Assembly (NCBI GenBank): GCA_030638785.1
Contig: DAOWDY010000128.1
Location: forward strand, 1-8,391
DNA: 8,391 nt
From: Candidatus Thorarchaeota archaeon
GTDB lineage: Archaea > Asgardarchaeota > Thorarchaeia > Thorarchaeales > Thorarchaeaceae
Direction: 5' to 3'
A model generated the notes under the pieces. The model saw only the letters and a program-made list of their open reading frames with translations, was not told the origin of the DNA and made no database searches. Every line of letters begins with the position of its first letter. Within the stretch, counting starts at the first letter, position 1. This document shows, one piece after another, positions 1 to 5,594 of the stretch. The position numbers were made by a program, and so were the translations under genes.

Positions 1-1545
1 CACTTTTGCATTGTTGCGCTTCTCACGCCATGAAAGTACTGATTGCCAGTATTTCTCTAAAAGCTCTTTTTGGCGCTTGATTGATTCTTGCTGCTTCTTT
101 TGTACAACAGATTCTTTCTTCTTGACAGTTCTAAGTTTCTTCCGTCGATCGTTTACTAAGACCTTGACCTTCTCGATCTTCCGATTAGCCTTCACAATTC
201 GTTCCTTGTACCGATTCTCACTATTTTGCCATCCTTTGGGAGCCTGTTTCGTGTGATTCATGATGCGGGCGACCTCTAAGTTGGCTCGCTTCATAGCTGC
301 TTTCTTGATGAAGTCAGGGTCAACTTTACGTGCCTTGCTCTTCTTTAACTCCTCTCGCATGATCATAGAAGCATGATAGGTTCGGAACATCTTTGCAGTC
401 AATCCGGGCATTGCTTCTCCGAAGAAGCGATTCACATGGGTGCTATTGATTGATGAGAAGATTTGTGCGGCTTTCTTAGGATCTGCTGCAGTCTTTCTGC
501 TGCTTCTGGATTTGAAGGATTCAAGACGGTCTACTGCCCCATTGTGAAGCTCCTCTAAGACCCTGTATATATCGGGGGTTGTGTCAAGCTCCTTGTGCCA
601 GCGCACACTGTCTTTCCCGAGAAAGTCAAAAACAATAGAATCATTCCTGAACTTCAGATGTTCAGCTCTGAGAGTTGTTGCACCAACGGTGTCAGCCTCT
701 TCAGGGTCTTTTTCATCACCTACCCTTAGACTGAGTGAATCAATAAGATAGCATGCAGCTGCTATCGCGCGCCTTTTGGGATTCTCTGATTGAATTCCTT
801 CCATGATATGAGCCCTGATCTCTACAATTTGCTTCTCCACCATCAGGGCTTTGTTAAACTTAGCAGCCTCGCGTTCCTGCTTTATTGGAGTGCTGTCGTG
901 TAACCAGAGATATTTTGTACTGGATGTTAGCTCATCTGTCCATTTTGCAATCCACATACAATCGTCTGCCCAGATTAGCTTACCCCAGTCACCTTCAGGG
1001 ATTGGAGCTTCAGAGTCTAGATTTAATGTGATATCCCTATGAGTTGCCCCATGTTTCCATCGTCCACGAAGTGGGTGTTCGCCTCTGCCCATGAAGATAC
1101 CAGAGGGTTCAGTTTGGTAGGATCCGAGTTCCATTCGCTCTCCATCGACTAGAGCAAATCCATATTCCTCTTTCAGGGCTTCTCGTTCGGCTTTCCTCTC
1201 TTCCCGAGCGGCTTTCTTCTCTTCCTTAGTCATTGCCTCTTTGCGAGCTCGTTCGTTCTCAACGTACTCAATGACAGAAGAGAAATCGATGTCTACAGCC
1301 TTCAATCGCGGTTTGATTTTCAAGGCCTTACTGAAATCCATCATGAAGTTCTTTTCAAATACCGCATCTTCAACATAGGGAGTTCCTAGTTTCTTGACCC
1401 ACGCAACAGCCATCTCACTTTGCGATGGAGTTAACTGAACTAGGTTGGCTCGAATTGTGATTTCGAATGGAGGAAGGTCGGGAGGTTTGAGTACAAGAAC
1501 TCCCTTATGTCTAAGCGTGTCCATAGAATTGTCACACCATTTCAT
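1..1545 (-). CDS. DNA topoisomerase IB, eukaryotic/thaumarchaeal type (3' end cut off by window edge)
   Basis: Type IB topoisomerases relax positive and negative supercoils by nicking one strand through a 3'-phosphotyrosyl bond. The minus strand is open for 515 codons from ATG 1545 to the window edge and aligns along the human Top1 core: a KW...HKG start, a charged helix containing KEEKKAAREERKAEREALKE (about residues 111-130), then GRGEHP (153-158). Four active-site positions are visible by motif: Arg274 in LSLRVGDEK (human Arg488), Lys311 in FDFLGKDS (Lys532), Arg388 in AKMFRTYHAS (Arg590) and His431 in IMNHTKQAPK (His632). Residues about 450-515 form the charged linker. The catalytic Tyr should lie roughly ten residues past the window. 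The eukaryotic N-terminal domain is absent, as in archaeal homologues. An in-frame stop sits at 1552-1554; ATG 1524 is an alternative start, but 1545 keeps the KW motif. No Shine-Dalgarno site is seen, so leaderless initiation is likely. Confidence 0.93.
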   Translation of the reverse strand, partial: MKWCDNSMDTLRHKGVLVLKPPDLPPFEITIRANLVQLTPSQSEMAVAWVKKLGTPYVEDAVFEKNFMMDFSKALKIKPRLKAVDIDFSSVIEYVENERARKEAMTKEEKKAAREERKAEREALKEEYGFALVDGERMELGSYQTEPSGIFMGRGEHPLRGRWKHGATHRDITLNLDSEAPIPEGDWGKLIWADDCMWIAKWTDELTSSTKYLWLHDSTPIKQEREAAKFNKALMVEKQIVEIRAHIMEGIQSENPKRRAIAAACYLIDSLSLRVGDEKDPEEADTVGATTLRAEHLKFRNDSIVFDFLGKDSVRWHKELDTTPDIYRVLEELHNGAVDRLESFKSRSSRKTAADPKKAAQIFSSINSTHVNRFFGEAMPGLTAKMFRTYHASMIMREELKKSKARKVDPDFIKKAAMKRANLEVARIMNHTKQAPKGWQNSENRYKERIVKANRKIEKVKVLVNDRRKKLRTVKKKESVVQKKQQESIKRQKELLEKYWQSVLSWREKRNNAKV

Positions 1546-1691
1546 GACGGGTCATTGTGAGTCGCTTTGTATCTGTGACTCTCTGCAAGCGAAGAATCTT
1601 GAGGGATAGAACAAAAGGATTATGCTACTGGACTCGATTTTTCGGTGTTTCCCGCCTTGAAAATGCTGCTTATAGTAGGTGTTAATGAAGC
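1546..1691. promoter_or_regulatory. Divergent spacer between topoisomerase IB and TPR protein genes, with weak TATA-like boxes
   Basis: This 146-bp spacer separates two divergently transcribed genes, so it should hold both promoters. On the minus strand ATACAAAG (1572-1565) is centred about 24-26 bases before ATG 1545, the spacing expected of an archaeal TATA box for a leaderless transcript. On the plus strand GCTTATAGTA (1668-1677) is centred only about 20 bases before ATG 1692 but about 26 before the in-frame GTG at 1698. Neither gene has a convincing ribosome binding site. The boxes are weak matches chosen by position, so this is inference. Confidence 0.35.
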
Positions 1692-2201
1692 ATGATTGTG
1701 GTGGATTTAGTGAAATTGAGAGAGATAGCGCACAAGGTGTACGCAGACCGAAAATGGGCTGCTGGATGGTATCTCACCAATAGCACTCTTTGCGGATTGA
1801 CTTTAGTTGCTCTAGCAAGATGGGGTTACGTTTCTTTTGATGATATCACCGCGTTTCTATTGGGCTTCTTTGTACCTATTGTAGTATATGGGATAAAGGA
1901 AGGGATGGGTCTTTACAAGTACAAAGGTCGTTTCGGGCTTTATCAAGAGAGTGAGGTTTTACTTCAAAGAGCTGCAGGAGATTTCGGTCATGGGAAATAT
2001 GAAGACGCTCTGAGGAAATTTGAAACAGTGCTTGAGCACATGCCAGGTCACAAGAGAGCGCTCTATTATGCCGCTATCAGCTCTGAAAAGTTGGGAAGGA
2101 CAAATCAGGCTACAAGATACTATAGTGAGTATCTGATGCTTGCTCCAGAAGACCAAGAGGCTCGCAGACAAATGGAGCATTTGATTTCTGAAACTGGATA
2201 G
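1692..2201 (+). CDS. Small membrane-anchored TPR-repeat protein, function unknown
   Basis: I do not recognise a named family for this 169-residue protein. It has two parts. The N-terminal half contains two hydrophobic stretches (about residues 24-44 and 52-68, the second with AFLLGFFVPIVVYGI) joined by a short loop, giving a likely membrane hairpin. From about residue 85 it is soluble and helical, with two TPR-like units: about 92-118, with a GKYEDALRKFETVLEHMPGH core, and about 122-153, with the ALYYAAISSEKLGR pattern, A-x(3)-YY and a closing L-x-L-AP-x-D. TPR units usually hold protein partners, so a membrane-tethered scaffold is a fair inference, but no partner is indicated. The gene stands alone, divergent from topoisomerase IB and convergent with the tRNA gene 12 bases away. 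ATG 1692 follows an in-frame TGA at 1686-1688; GTG codons at 1698 and 1701 are alternative starts. Confidence 0.75.
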   Translation: MIVVDLVKLREIAHKVYADRKWAAGWYLTNSTLCGLTLVALARWGYVSFDDITAFLLGFFVPIVVYGIKEGMGLYKYKGRFGLYQESEVLLQRAAGDFGHGKYEDALRKFETVLEHMPGHKRALYYAAISSEKLGRTNQATRYYSEYLMLAPEDQEARRQMEHLISETG

Positions 2202-2213
2202 AAAAGTAGAGGA

Positions 2214-2290
2214 TGGTGCGGCCACCGGGATTTGAACCCGGCTCAGTAGCTTGGAAGGCTACGATCCTAACCAGGCTAGACTATGGCCGC
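2214..2290 (-). tRNA. tRNA-Gly (anticodon UCC), CCA encoded
   Basis: Read on the minus strand from 2290, a complete cloverleaf can be drawn. The acceptor stem is GCGGCCA pairing with TGGCCGC, and the D arm contains AGCCTGGTTAGGA. The anticodon stem GTAGC/GCTAC encloses the loop CTTCCAA, giving anticodon TCC for GGA codons. The variable region is four bases, and the T stem CCGGG/CCCGG encloses the loop TTCAAAT. The discriminator is A (2217), and CCA follows in the DNA at 2214-2216. No intron is present: the anticodon loop is seven bases long. The body is 74 bases. The gene lies between the convergent TPR gene and the same-strand nep1 gene, with its own TATA-like box upstream. Confidence 0.95.
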
Positions 2291-2318
2291 TTCAAGTTTT
2301 TCAGCAACTGGTAGAATT

Positions 2319-2333
2319 GATTTAAGCATATTG
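2319..2333 (-). promoter_or_regulatory. Likely TATA box and BRE of tRNA-Gly
   Basis: On the minus strand the sequence reads AATATGCTTAAATC. CTTAAAT is a good archaeal TATA-like core, centred about 33 bases before the mature tRNA 5' end. That would start transcription about seven bases upstream of the tRNA. The same ATATG(G)CTTAAAT pattern recurs in front of nep1 (3091-3105), which supports it as a real promoter element in this genome. Confidence 0.5.
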
Positions 2334-2341
2334 GAGAGGAC

Positions 2342-3058
2342 CTATGCGTCCGAGTAACGTTTTGCGATGACCTCATGTTTGAGTGAATAAGCCCAGAGGA
2401 TCTCTGAACATACGTGCCACGCCATCATCACATCACGATCTAATTCGATATGCGTTTCAAAAACATCTCTCACATTTCCTTGAAAATCACCATGTGGGAA
2501 TGCTCCAACACCCAAAATCACAGGAATATCCATATCAGAAGGAAATGTTTCAATAAGGGATTTCATATTTGACTTTTTACCACCCTCTACAGCCAGTAAA
2601 GTTAGTGCATCTGACGATGACCCTTTGAGGGTTGAAATAAGTTCACTCAATGAATCATTGCTTATTCTTAGAAGAGGGTCACCAGTAGGTGGAACTTGTC
2701 CTTTCAGTAAGAGTTGTTCCATCAAACCAACAAAACGGTCATGATTGCGTGGGAGTCGTACCGTGGGATTTACTTCAACAATCCTGCCATCCTGAAGGTG
2801 TATATGAATTGATAACGAACCTGCCTTGCAGAGGGGGGTCTCAAGAAGAGATTGAAGACTGAATAGAACAATATCAGGTCGTCCTCTTCGGTCGCCATCT
2901 TCAAGACGTGTCATGGATCTTCCATGATTCGATTGATCAAGAAGAATCTCATTTGGTTTCTTATTTCGCTTGCTGGCATGTTTCTGAATTTGTTTCAGCG
3001 CTGACAGTTCTGGAGGAATCAATTCTAATGCGGCTTCAAGGAGAATGACATGTAACAT
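2342..3058 (-). CDS. nep1: Nep1/Emg1, 16S rRNA pseudouridine N1-methyltransferase
   Basis: Nep1 is a SPOUT-class enzyme that methylates N1 of a pseudouridine in helix 35 of small-subunit rRNA and assists 30S assembly. This 238-residue protein has the family's landmarks in order. They are the N-terminal strand and helix LLEAALELIPPEL (6-18), LLDQSNHGRSM (39-49), and the near-invariant RRGRPDIV (57-64). Next come VNPTVRLPRNHDRFVGLMEQ (96-115) and the C-terminal knot, with LGVGAFPHGDF (182-192) as the S-adenosylmethionine site. Arg101, Arg104 and Arg108 show the 3-and-4 spacing of the RNA-contacting arginines known in yeast Nep1. Length is slightly above short archaeal forms. The gene is divergent from the Rpp21 gene and upstream of tRNA-Gly on the same strand. 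It starts at ATG 3058 with only about ten leader bases if the shared TATA box is used. Nothing appears broken. Confidence 0.93.
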   Translation of the reverse strand: MLHVILLEAALELIPPELSALKQIQKHASKRNKKPNEILLDQSNHGRSMTRLEDGDRRGRPDIVLFSLQSLLETPLCKAGSLSIHIHLQDGRIVEVNPTVRLPRNHDRFVGLMEQLLLKGQVPPTGDPLLRISNDSLSELISTLKGSSSDALTLLAVEGGKKSNMKSLIETFPSDMDIPVILGVGAFPHGDFQGNVRDVFETHIELDRDVMMAWHVCSEILWAYSLKHEVIAKRYSDA

Positions 3059-3090
3059 CGGTTAGACCCGAATTCTGTGTCGTGACGAAC

Positions 3091-3105
3091 AATTTAAGCC
3101 ATATG
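3091..3105. promoter_or_regulatory. Shared near-symmetric TATA-like box between nep1 and the Rpp21 gene
   Basis: The 76-bp spacer between the two divergent starts (3058 and 3135) has one obvious AT-rich core, AATTTAAG at 3091-3098, which reads CTTAAATT on the minus strand. A start about 26 bases away falls near 3068 on the minus strand and near 3121 on the plus strand. Both leave leaders of about 10-14 bases. The minus-strand flank (ATATGGCTTAAAT) resembles the tRNA-Gly promoter; the plus-strand flank (ACGAAC) is purine-rich like a BRE. Use in both directions is inferred from position. Confidence 0.4.
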
Positions 3106-3134
3106 AATTGCCCCAATGAATCAGGTCGGAACTA

Positions 3135-3461
3135 TTGGCAAGAAGAAGGGCTCCTAAGAAGCAAGTCAGGAAACTTGCACAAGGTCGAATTGATAGACTC
3201 TGGACTCAATCTAGAGATGAAGCTGCAACAAGACCTGAACGCGCGAGAGCCTGGATGAGCAGTGCAGGACAGATTGCCCAAAAGGCGAGAATGAAACTCC
3301 CTAATGAAATCTCCAGACAGATATGCAAGAGCTGTGGTATTGTGTTTGTGCCAGGAAGAAACTGCAGAATGAGAGTACGCAATAATAGATCAAAACATGT
3401 GTCAGTGACGTGTCTTAACTGCGGTACAATACGTAGATTTCCGGTCATACGACAATCTTGA
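3135..3461 (+). CDS. rnp4: RNase P protein Rpp21/Rpr2 (RNP4)
   Basis: This is a subunit of archaeal RNase P, which removes 5' leaders from precursor tRNAs; Rpp21 pairs with Rpp29 on the specificity domain of the RNA. The 108-residue protein has the family layout: a basic N-terminus (MARRRAPKKQVRKLAQGRID), and a helical segment with RARAWMSSAGQIAQKARMKLP (37-56). It ends with a zinc ribbon whose ligands are Cys64, Cys67, Cys93 and Cys96 (ICKSC and TCLNC), with FVPGRNCRMRVR between them. The start is TTG 3135, preceded by a weak AGGTCGG (3123-3129); MARRR immediately follows and fits the family N-terminus. The gene is 33 bases ahead of a CRM-domain gene on the same strand, a pairing of RNA-processing proteins that suggests cotranscription. 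Genomes name it rnp4 or rpr2. Confidence 0.9.
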   Translation: MARRRAPKKQVRKLAQGRIDRLWTQSRDEAATRPERARAWMSSAGQIAQKARMKLPNEISRQICKSCGIVFVPGRNCRMRVRNNRSKHVSVTCLNCGTIRRFPVIRQS

Positions 3462-3494
3462 TTAACTAACTCTCTGGCGAATCGATGATTCACA

Positions 3495-3767
3495 ATGTCG
3501 AAGTCTCAGCCAAACTCAGAGAGAGTTTCTAATGCATGGAACGAACCAGTCTTGCTACAGATAGGCAAGGGAGGTCTCTCAGAGGGTACTATCACTGAGG
3601 CCAAGCGACTTGTAAAGAAACACAAATACTTGAAAGTGAAACTTCTTAGAAGCACTGGTGCTGACAAACACTCCAAGCATGGAATCTTTGAAGATCTTTG
3701 CAAAAAGTGTGGAGCAGGACTTGCAGGAGTGCGCGGAAACACCGCGATCATCTTCAAGAGAAAATGA
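3495..3767 (+). CDS. CRM/YhbY-family RNA-binding protein
   Basis: The 90-residue protein is a single CRM domain, the IF3-C-like fold found in bacterial YhbY and plant splicing factors. Visible landmarks are VLLQIGKGGLSEGTITEAKR (19-38), which carries the GxxG RNA-binding loop (GKGG, 24-27). These are followed by LKVKLLRS (46-53), a helix with FEDLCKKCGA (65-74), and the closing strand VRGNTAIIFKRK (79-90). YhbY associates with pre-50S particles in bacteria. A role in ribosome or tRNA maturation is therefore likely, and the placement behind the RNase P subunit supports it, though the archaeal target is unknown. Residues 1-16 are a polar tail outside the domain. No strong ribosome binding site precedes ATG 3495. 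The stop overlaps an ATG (ATGA, 3764-3767) that would open a short, unrecognised 53-codon frame. Confidence 0.85.
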   Translation: MSKSQPNSERVSNAWNEPVLLQIGKGGLSEGTITEAKRLVKKHKYLKVKLLRSTGADKHSKHGIFEDLCKKCGAGLAGVRGNTAIIFKRK

Positions 3768-3849
3768 GCGCGAGGAAAACCTCTCTCGATGCCTTAGAGA
3801 GCACTTTTCCTATTCAGGTTCTAACGATAATCTTTTATGGACACTCTTG

Positions 3850-3887
3850 TCGGTGTTGCCAGCCTTCTGAGGTAGGCAATCGGCCGA
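3850..3887 (+). other. Possible RNA hairpin in the S19e leader / yhbY-rps19e spacer
   Basis: The 165 bp between the CRM gene and S19e contain no recognised gene. A hairpin can be drawn by eye: TCGG (3850-3853) pairs with CCGA (3884-3887), GTTGCC (3855-3860) with GGCAAT (3875-3880), and CCT (3863-3865) with AGG (3870-3872), closed by a TCTG loop. Internal loops separate the three helices. There is no T-run after it, so it is not a typical terminator. It could be a leader structure, a processing site or chance. A weak TATA-like CTTTAGG (3888-3894) follows it and could be the S19e promoter. Confidence 0.3.
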
Positions 3888-3932
3888 CTTTAGGTGTGGT
3901 TCCTTCCTTTGAACAGAAATGGTGAATAACAC

Positions 3933-4388
3933 ATGCCCACAGTTTATGACATTCCAGCCAGCATCCTGATACGGCGCCTCGCGCAGGACCTGAAGAATCG
4001 AAATGGGGTTGAGGCTCCAGATTGGGCTCTGTACGTCAAGACCGGTACTCATAAGGAGAGAGCTCCTGACGATCCGGATTGGTGGTACACCCGATGTGCA
4101 AGCGTCCTCAGGAAGATCTATCTCAAGGGTCCAATTGGAACTGAGAGGTTGAGGATTGTGTACGGTGGCCGTAAGAGGCGAGGTACCAAGCCAAATAGAT
4201 TCCAGAAAGGAAGCGGCGCAGTCGTAAGAACTGTTCTTCAACAGCTGGAGAGAGCTGGTTTTGTCATTAAGCGAGGCAATAAGGGAAGGGAGATGACCAG
4301 CGTTGGCAGGTCCTACATGGACAAGTTTTCTGCAACCCTGAAGCAGGAACTTGAGAAGGCAATACCAGAACTTGAGAAATATTCCTAA
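3933..4388 (+). CDS. rps19e: 30S ribosomal protein S19e
   Basis: S19e is a small-subunit head protein found in archaea and eukaryotes and needed for 30S/40S maturation; in humans it is RPS19. The 151-residue product matches the family along its length. Landmarks are VYDIPASILIRRLAQDLKN (4-22), the tryptophan-rich APDWALYVKTGTHKERAPDD (28-47), and WWYTRCASVLRKIYLKGPIG (50-69). They continue with RLRIVYGGRKRRGTKP (72-87), the glycine-rich QKGSGAVVRTVLQQLERAGF (95-114), and the C-terminal GREMTSVGRSYMDK (123-136). Length is typical. GGTGA at 3921-3925 stands seven bases before ATG 3933 and fixes the start. It opens the conserved block running through FtsY, and is separated from the upstream CRM gene by 165 bp that may hold a promoter for the block. 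Confidence 0.97.
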   Translation: MPTVYDIPASILIRRLAQDLKNRNGVEAPDWALYVKTGTHKERAPDDPDWWYTRCASVLRKIYLKGPIGTERLRIVYGGRKRRGTKPNRFQKGSGAVVRTVLQQLERAGFVIKRGNKGREMTSVGRSYMDKFSATLKQELEKAIPELEKYS

Positions 4389-4400
4389 TTAATGACAATC

Positions 4401-4406
4401 AGGTGA
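4401..4406 (+). promoter_or_regulatory. Ribosome binding site that sets the PDCD5-like start
   Basis: AGGTGA lies five bases before GTG 4412, the spacing used across this operon. The in-frame GTG at 4403 lies inside this site and so cannot be the start that it serves. This favours the product beginning MSDDELEAIR, as is usual in the family, over a version with three extra residues. Confidence 0.7.
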
Positions 4407-4411
4407 TCATT

Positions 4412-4741
4412 GTGAGTGATGATGAGCTTGAAGCTATCCGTCAGAGAAAGCTTGCCGAGTTACAACAGCAGGCTGCTCAGGAACAGGTAGCAGAACAACA
4501 AGCGTCAGATGTACAGGCCCAAAAGGAGACCATACTTCGAAAGATTCTCACTCCCGAGGCGCGTTCACGCCTCTCAAACATTAGGATGGTCAAGCCACAA
4601 CTGGCCGAGCAGATTGAGATGCAACTCATTCAGCTGGCTAGCTCTGGCAGACTGAAAGAACAAGTTTCCGATGAACAATTGAAAGCGCTCCTCCAACAAC
4701 TACAGGGGAGAGAGCGAGAACGAAAGGTAACGTTCAGATAA
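4412..4741 (+). CDS. PDCD5/TFAR19-like DNA-binding protein
   Basis: The protein belongs to the PDCD5 family (archaeal DNA-binding protein family, human TFAR19), small triple-helix-bundle proteins whose cellular job in archaea is poorly defined. From GTG 4412 the product has 109 residues. It contains a charged N-terminal helix MSDDELEAIRQRKLAELQQQ, a glutamine-rich linker with QQAAQEQVAEQQ, and the helix-bundle core. The core has the family signature ILRKILTPEARSRLSNIRMVKP (about 41-62), then AEQIEMQLIQLASSGRLKE, and ends with LKALLQQLQGRERE and a basic tail. The family typically starts MSDDELE, which agrees with the AGGTGA placement. It sits 23 bases after S19e and 23 before L39e. This constant neighbourhood in archaea hints at a ribosome- or nascent-chain-linked role, but that is inference. 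Human PDCD5 works with the chaperonin CCT. Confidence 0.92.
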   Translation: MSDDELEAIRQRKLAELQQQAAQEQVAEQQASDVQAQKETILRKILTPEARSRLSNIRMVKPQLAEQIEMQLIQLASSGRLKEQVSDEQLKALLQQLQGRERERKVTFR

Positions 4742-4764
4742 TTAGCTGCGATAGGTGAAGAAAA

Positions 4765-4920
4765 ATGGCAAGAAACAAGTACCTTGGTAAGAAACTCAGG
4801 TTGGCAGCCGCTATGAAGAGTAATAGTTCAGTTCCCACTTGGGTAGTTGTAAAGACTAGCGGTAAGGTTCGAAGGAATCCTGCGCAGCGAAACTGGCGCC
4901 AGACCAAGTTGAAGCTATAG
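4765..4920 (+). CDS. rpl39e: 50S ribosomal protein L39e
   Basis: A 51-residue, very basic protein that lines the exit tunnel of archaeal and eukaryotic large subunits. The translation begins MARNKYLGKKLRLAAAMKSN and continues SSVPTWVVVKTSGKVRRNP before ending QRNWRQTKLKL. It therefore has the family's K-rich start, the VPxWVxxKT motif with Trp at residue 28, and the C-terminal RNWRxxKL hallmark. AGGTGA (4753-4758) lies six bases before ATG 4765. It is the third gene of the S19e-PDCD5-L39e-L31e run. It is complete, ends TAG at 4918-4920, and the next ribosome binding site follows within a few bases, so cotranslation from a single message is expected. Confidence 0.96.
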   Translation: MARNKYLGKKLRLAAAMKSNSSVPTWVVVKTSGKVRRNPAQRNWRQTKLKL

Positions 4921-4937
4921 TTAGTAGGTGAAGATTA

Positions 4938-5552
4938 GTGTCAGAGAAGAAGAAAGCTCCTGCAAAGACTGCTAAGAAAAAAGCTGAGGCAAAGACTTCC
5001 AAGAAGAAAGCTGATGCGAAGCCCTCTAAGAAGAAAGCCGAGGCAAAAACCACTGATAAGAAGGCTGACGCAAAGCCCTCTAAGAAAAAGGCTGACACAA
5101 AGACCCCTAAGAAGAAAGCTGAACCTAAGCCCTCTAAGAAGAAAAAGGCTGATACTAAGGAACCAGAGCTCGAAGTGATTGAAGAGCCAGAAGAAATTGA
5201 AGAGGCTGTAGAAGAGGAAGAACCTACTGAAGACAAGGAAGAAAAGACTGAAGCGCCTGAGGAAGCTCCCGCAGAGGATATTCCTGAAGAAGAGATTATT
5301 GACGAGCGCATCTACACTGTGCCCCTTAGGAAGGCATACTGGACAGGTAGCAGACTGCGTCGAGCAAATCGCGCGGTGCGAATCCTGCAGAAGTTTGTCA
5401 CCAGGCACATGAAGCCAGAAGAGTTACTAATCCAACCAGAAGTCAACGAACTCATCTGGTCAAGGGGAATACAAAAACCCCCTCGCAGGATTAGAATCAG
5501 AGCGACCAAGAATGACGAGAATCTTGTGCGCGTATATTTGGCGGAGGGATGA
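4938..5552 (+). CDS. rpl31e: 50S ribosomal protein L31e with long Lys-rich and acidic N-terminal extension
   Basis: The last 83 residues (about 122-204) are an ordinary L31e, a large-subunit protein near the tunnel exit. They run ERIYTVPLRKAYWTGSRLRR, then ANRAVRILQKFVTRHMKP, VNELIWSRGIQKPPRRIRIR and a final LVRVYLAEG. Ahead of it lies an unusual low-complexity region. Residues 13-75 are seven 9-residue units of the type KKKA(D/E)xK(T/P)(S/T), and residues about 75-123 are dominated by Glu with scattered Pro. Archaeal L31e is usually 80-100 residues, so this 204-residue form is more than double. The extension is predicted disordered, with a basic block suited to RNA binding and an acidic block that could mask it. 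GTG 4938 with AGGTGA at 4926-4931 supports the long form. The repeats and core share one unbroken frame. An internal start near the core cannot be excluded. Confidence 0.93.
   Translation: MSEKKKAPAKTAKKKAEAKTSKKKADAKPSKKKAEAKTTDKKADAKPSKKKADTKTPKKKAEPKPSKKKKADTKEPELEVIEEPEEIEEAVEEEEPTEDKEEKTEAPEEAPAEDIPEEEIIDERIYTVPLRKAYWTGSRLRRANRAVRILQKFVTRHMKPEELLIQPEVNELIWSRGIQKPPRRIRIRATKNDENLVRVYLAEG
4974..5162 (+). repeat. Seven tandem 27-bp coding repeats in the L31e extension
   Basis: Each 27-bp unit encodes nine residues of the pattern KKKA(D/E)xK(T/P)(S/T). Units 1, 3 and 5 end KTS, KTT and KTP, while units 2, 4 and 6 all end KPS with the same DNA, AAGCCCTCT. This alternation indicates a 54-bp higher-order unit, as if pairs were duplicated together. 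The seventh unit is degenerate. No unit boundary breaks the reading frame. Confidence 0.85.
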
Positions 5553-5594
5553 TCAACGACAATCGCCCGAACCAACTTCGAGGGCGATATCAAC
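5543..5594 (+). promoter_or_regulatory. Anomalous start region of aIF6
   Basis: GGAGG (5543-5547) is a clear ribosome binding site and the L31e stop overlaps an ATG (ATGA, 5549-5552), as in a coupled gene pair. However, ATG 5549 is not in the aIF6 frame. In the aIF6 frame the bases 5553-5594 encode STTIARTNFEGDIN, which is the conserved aIF6 N-terminus (compare human MAVRASFENN). It contains no ATG, GTG or TTG before GTG 5595. ACG 5556 or ATC 5562 would be needed, or a one-base error lies here. Confidence 0.6.

Noticed and set aside
11..1042. Plus-strand open frames at 11-256 and 851-1042
   Set aside because: They lie antisense to the continuous 515-codon topoisomerase IB frame, resemble no family, and are best explained as shadows of it.
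1959..2225. Minus-strand frame overlapping the TPR gene and tRNA end
   Set aside because: It is antisense to clear TPR coding sequence and runs into the 3' end of the tRNA gene, with no recognisable protein features.
3658..3870. 70-codon plus-strand frame crossing the end of the CRM gene
   Set aside because: It mostly overlaps the CRM/YhbY coding region in another frame, has no family features and no ribosome binding site.
4403..4411. GTG 4403 as the PDCD5-like start
   Set aside because: It falls inside the AGGTGA ribosome binding site; GTG 4412 has proper spacing and gives the usual MSDDELE start.
4974..5162. CRISPR-like periodic repeats
   Set aside because: The 27-bp units are directly adjacent without spacers, stay in frame and encode a protein repeat in L31e.
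4856..5408. Minus-strand Ser/Ala/Phe-rich frames across the L31e extension
   Set aside because: They are the reverse complement of the Lys/Glu-rich repeat region; their low-complexity composition follows directly from the AAG/GAA-rich coding strand.
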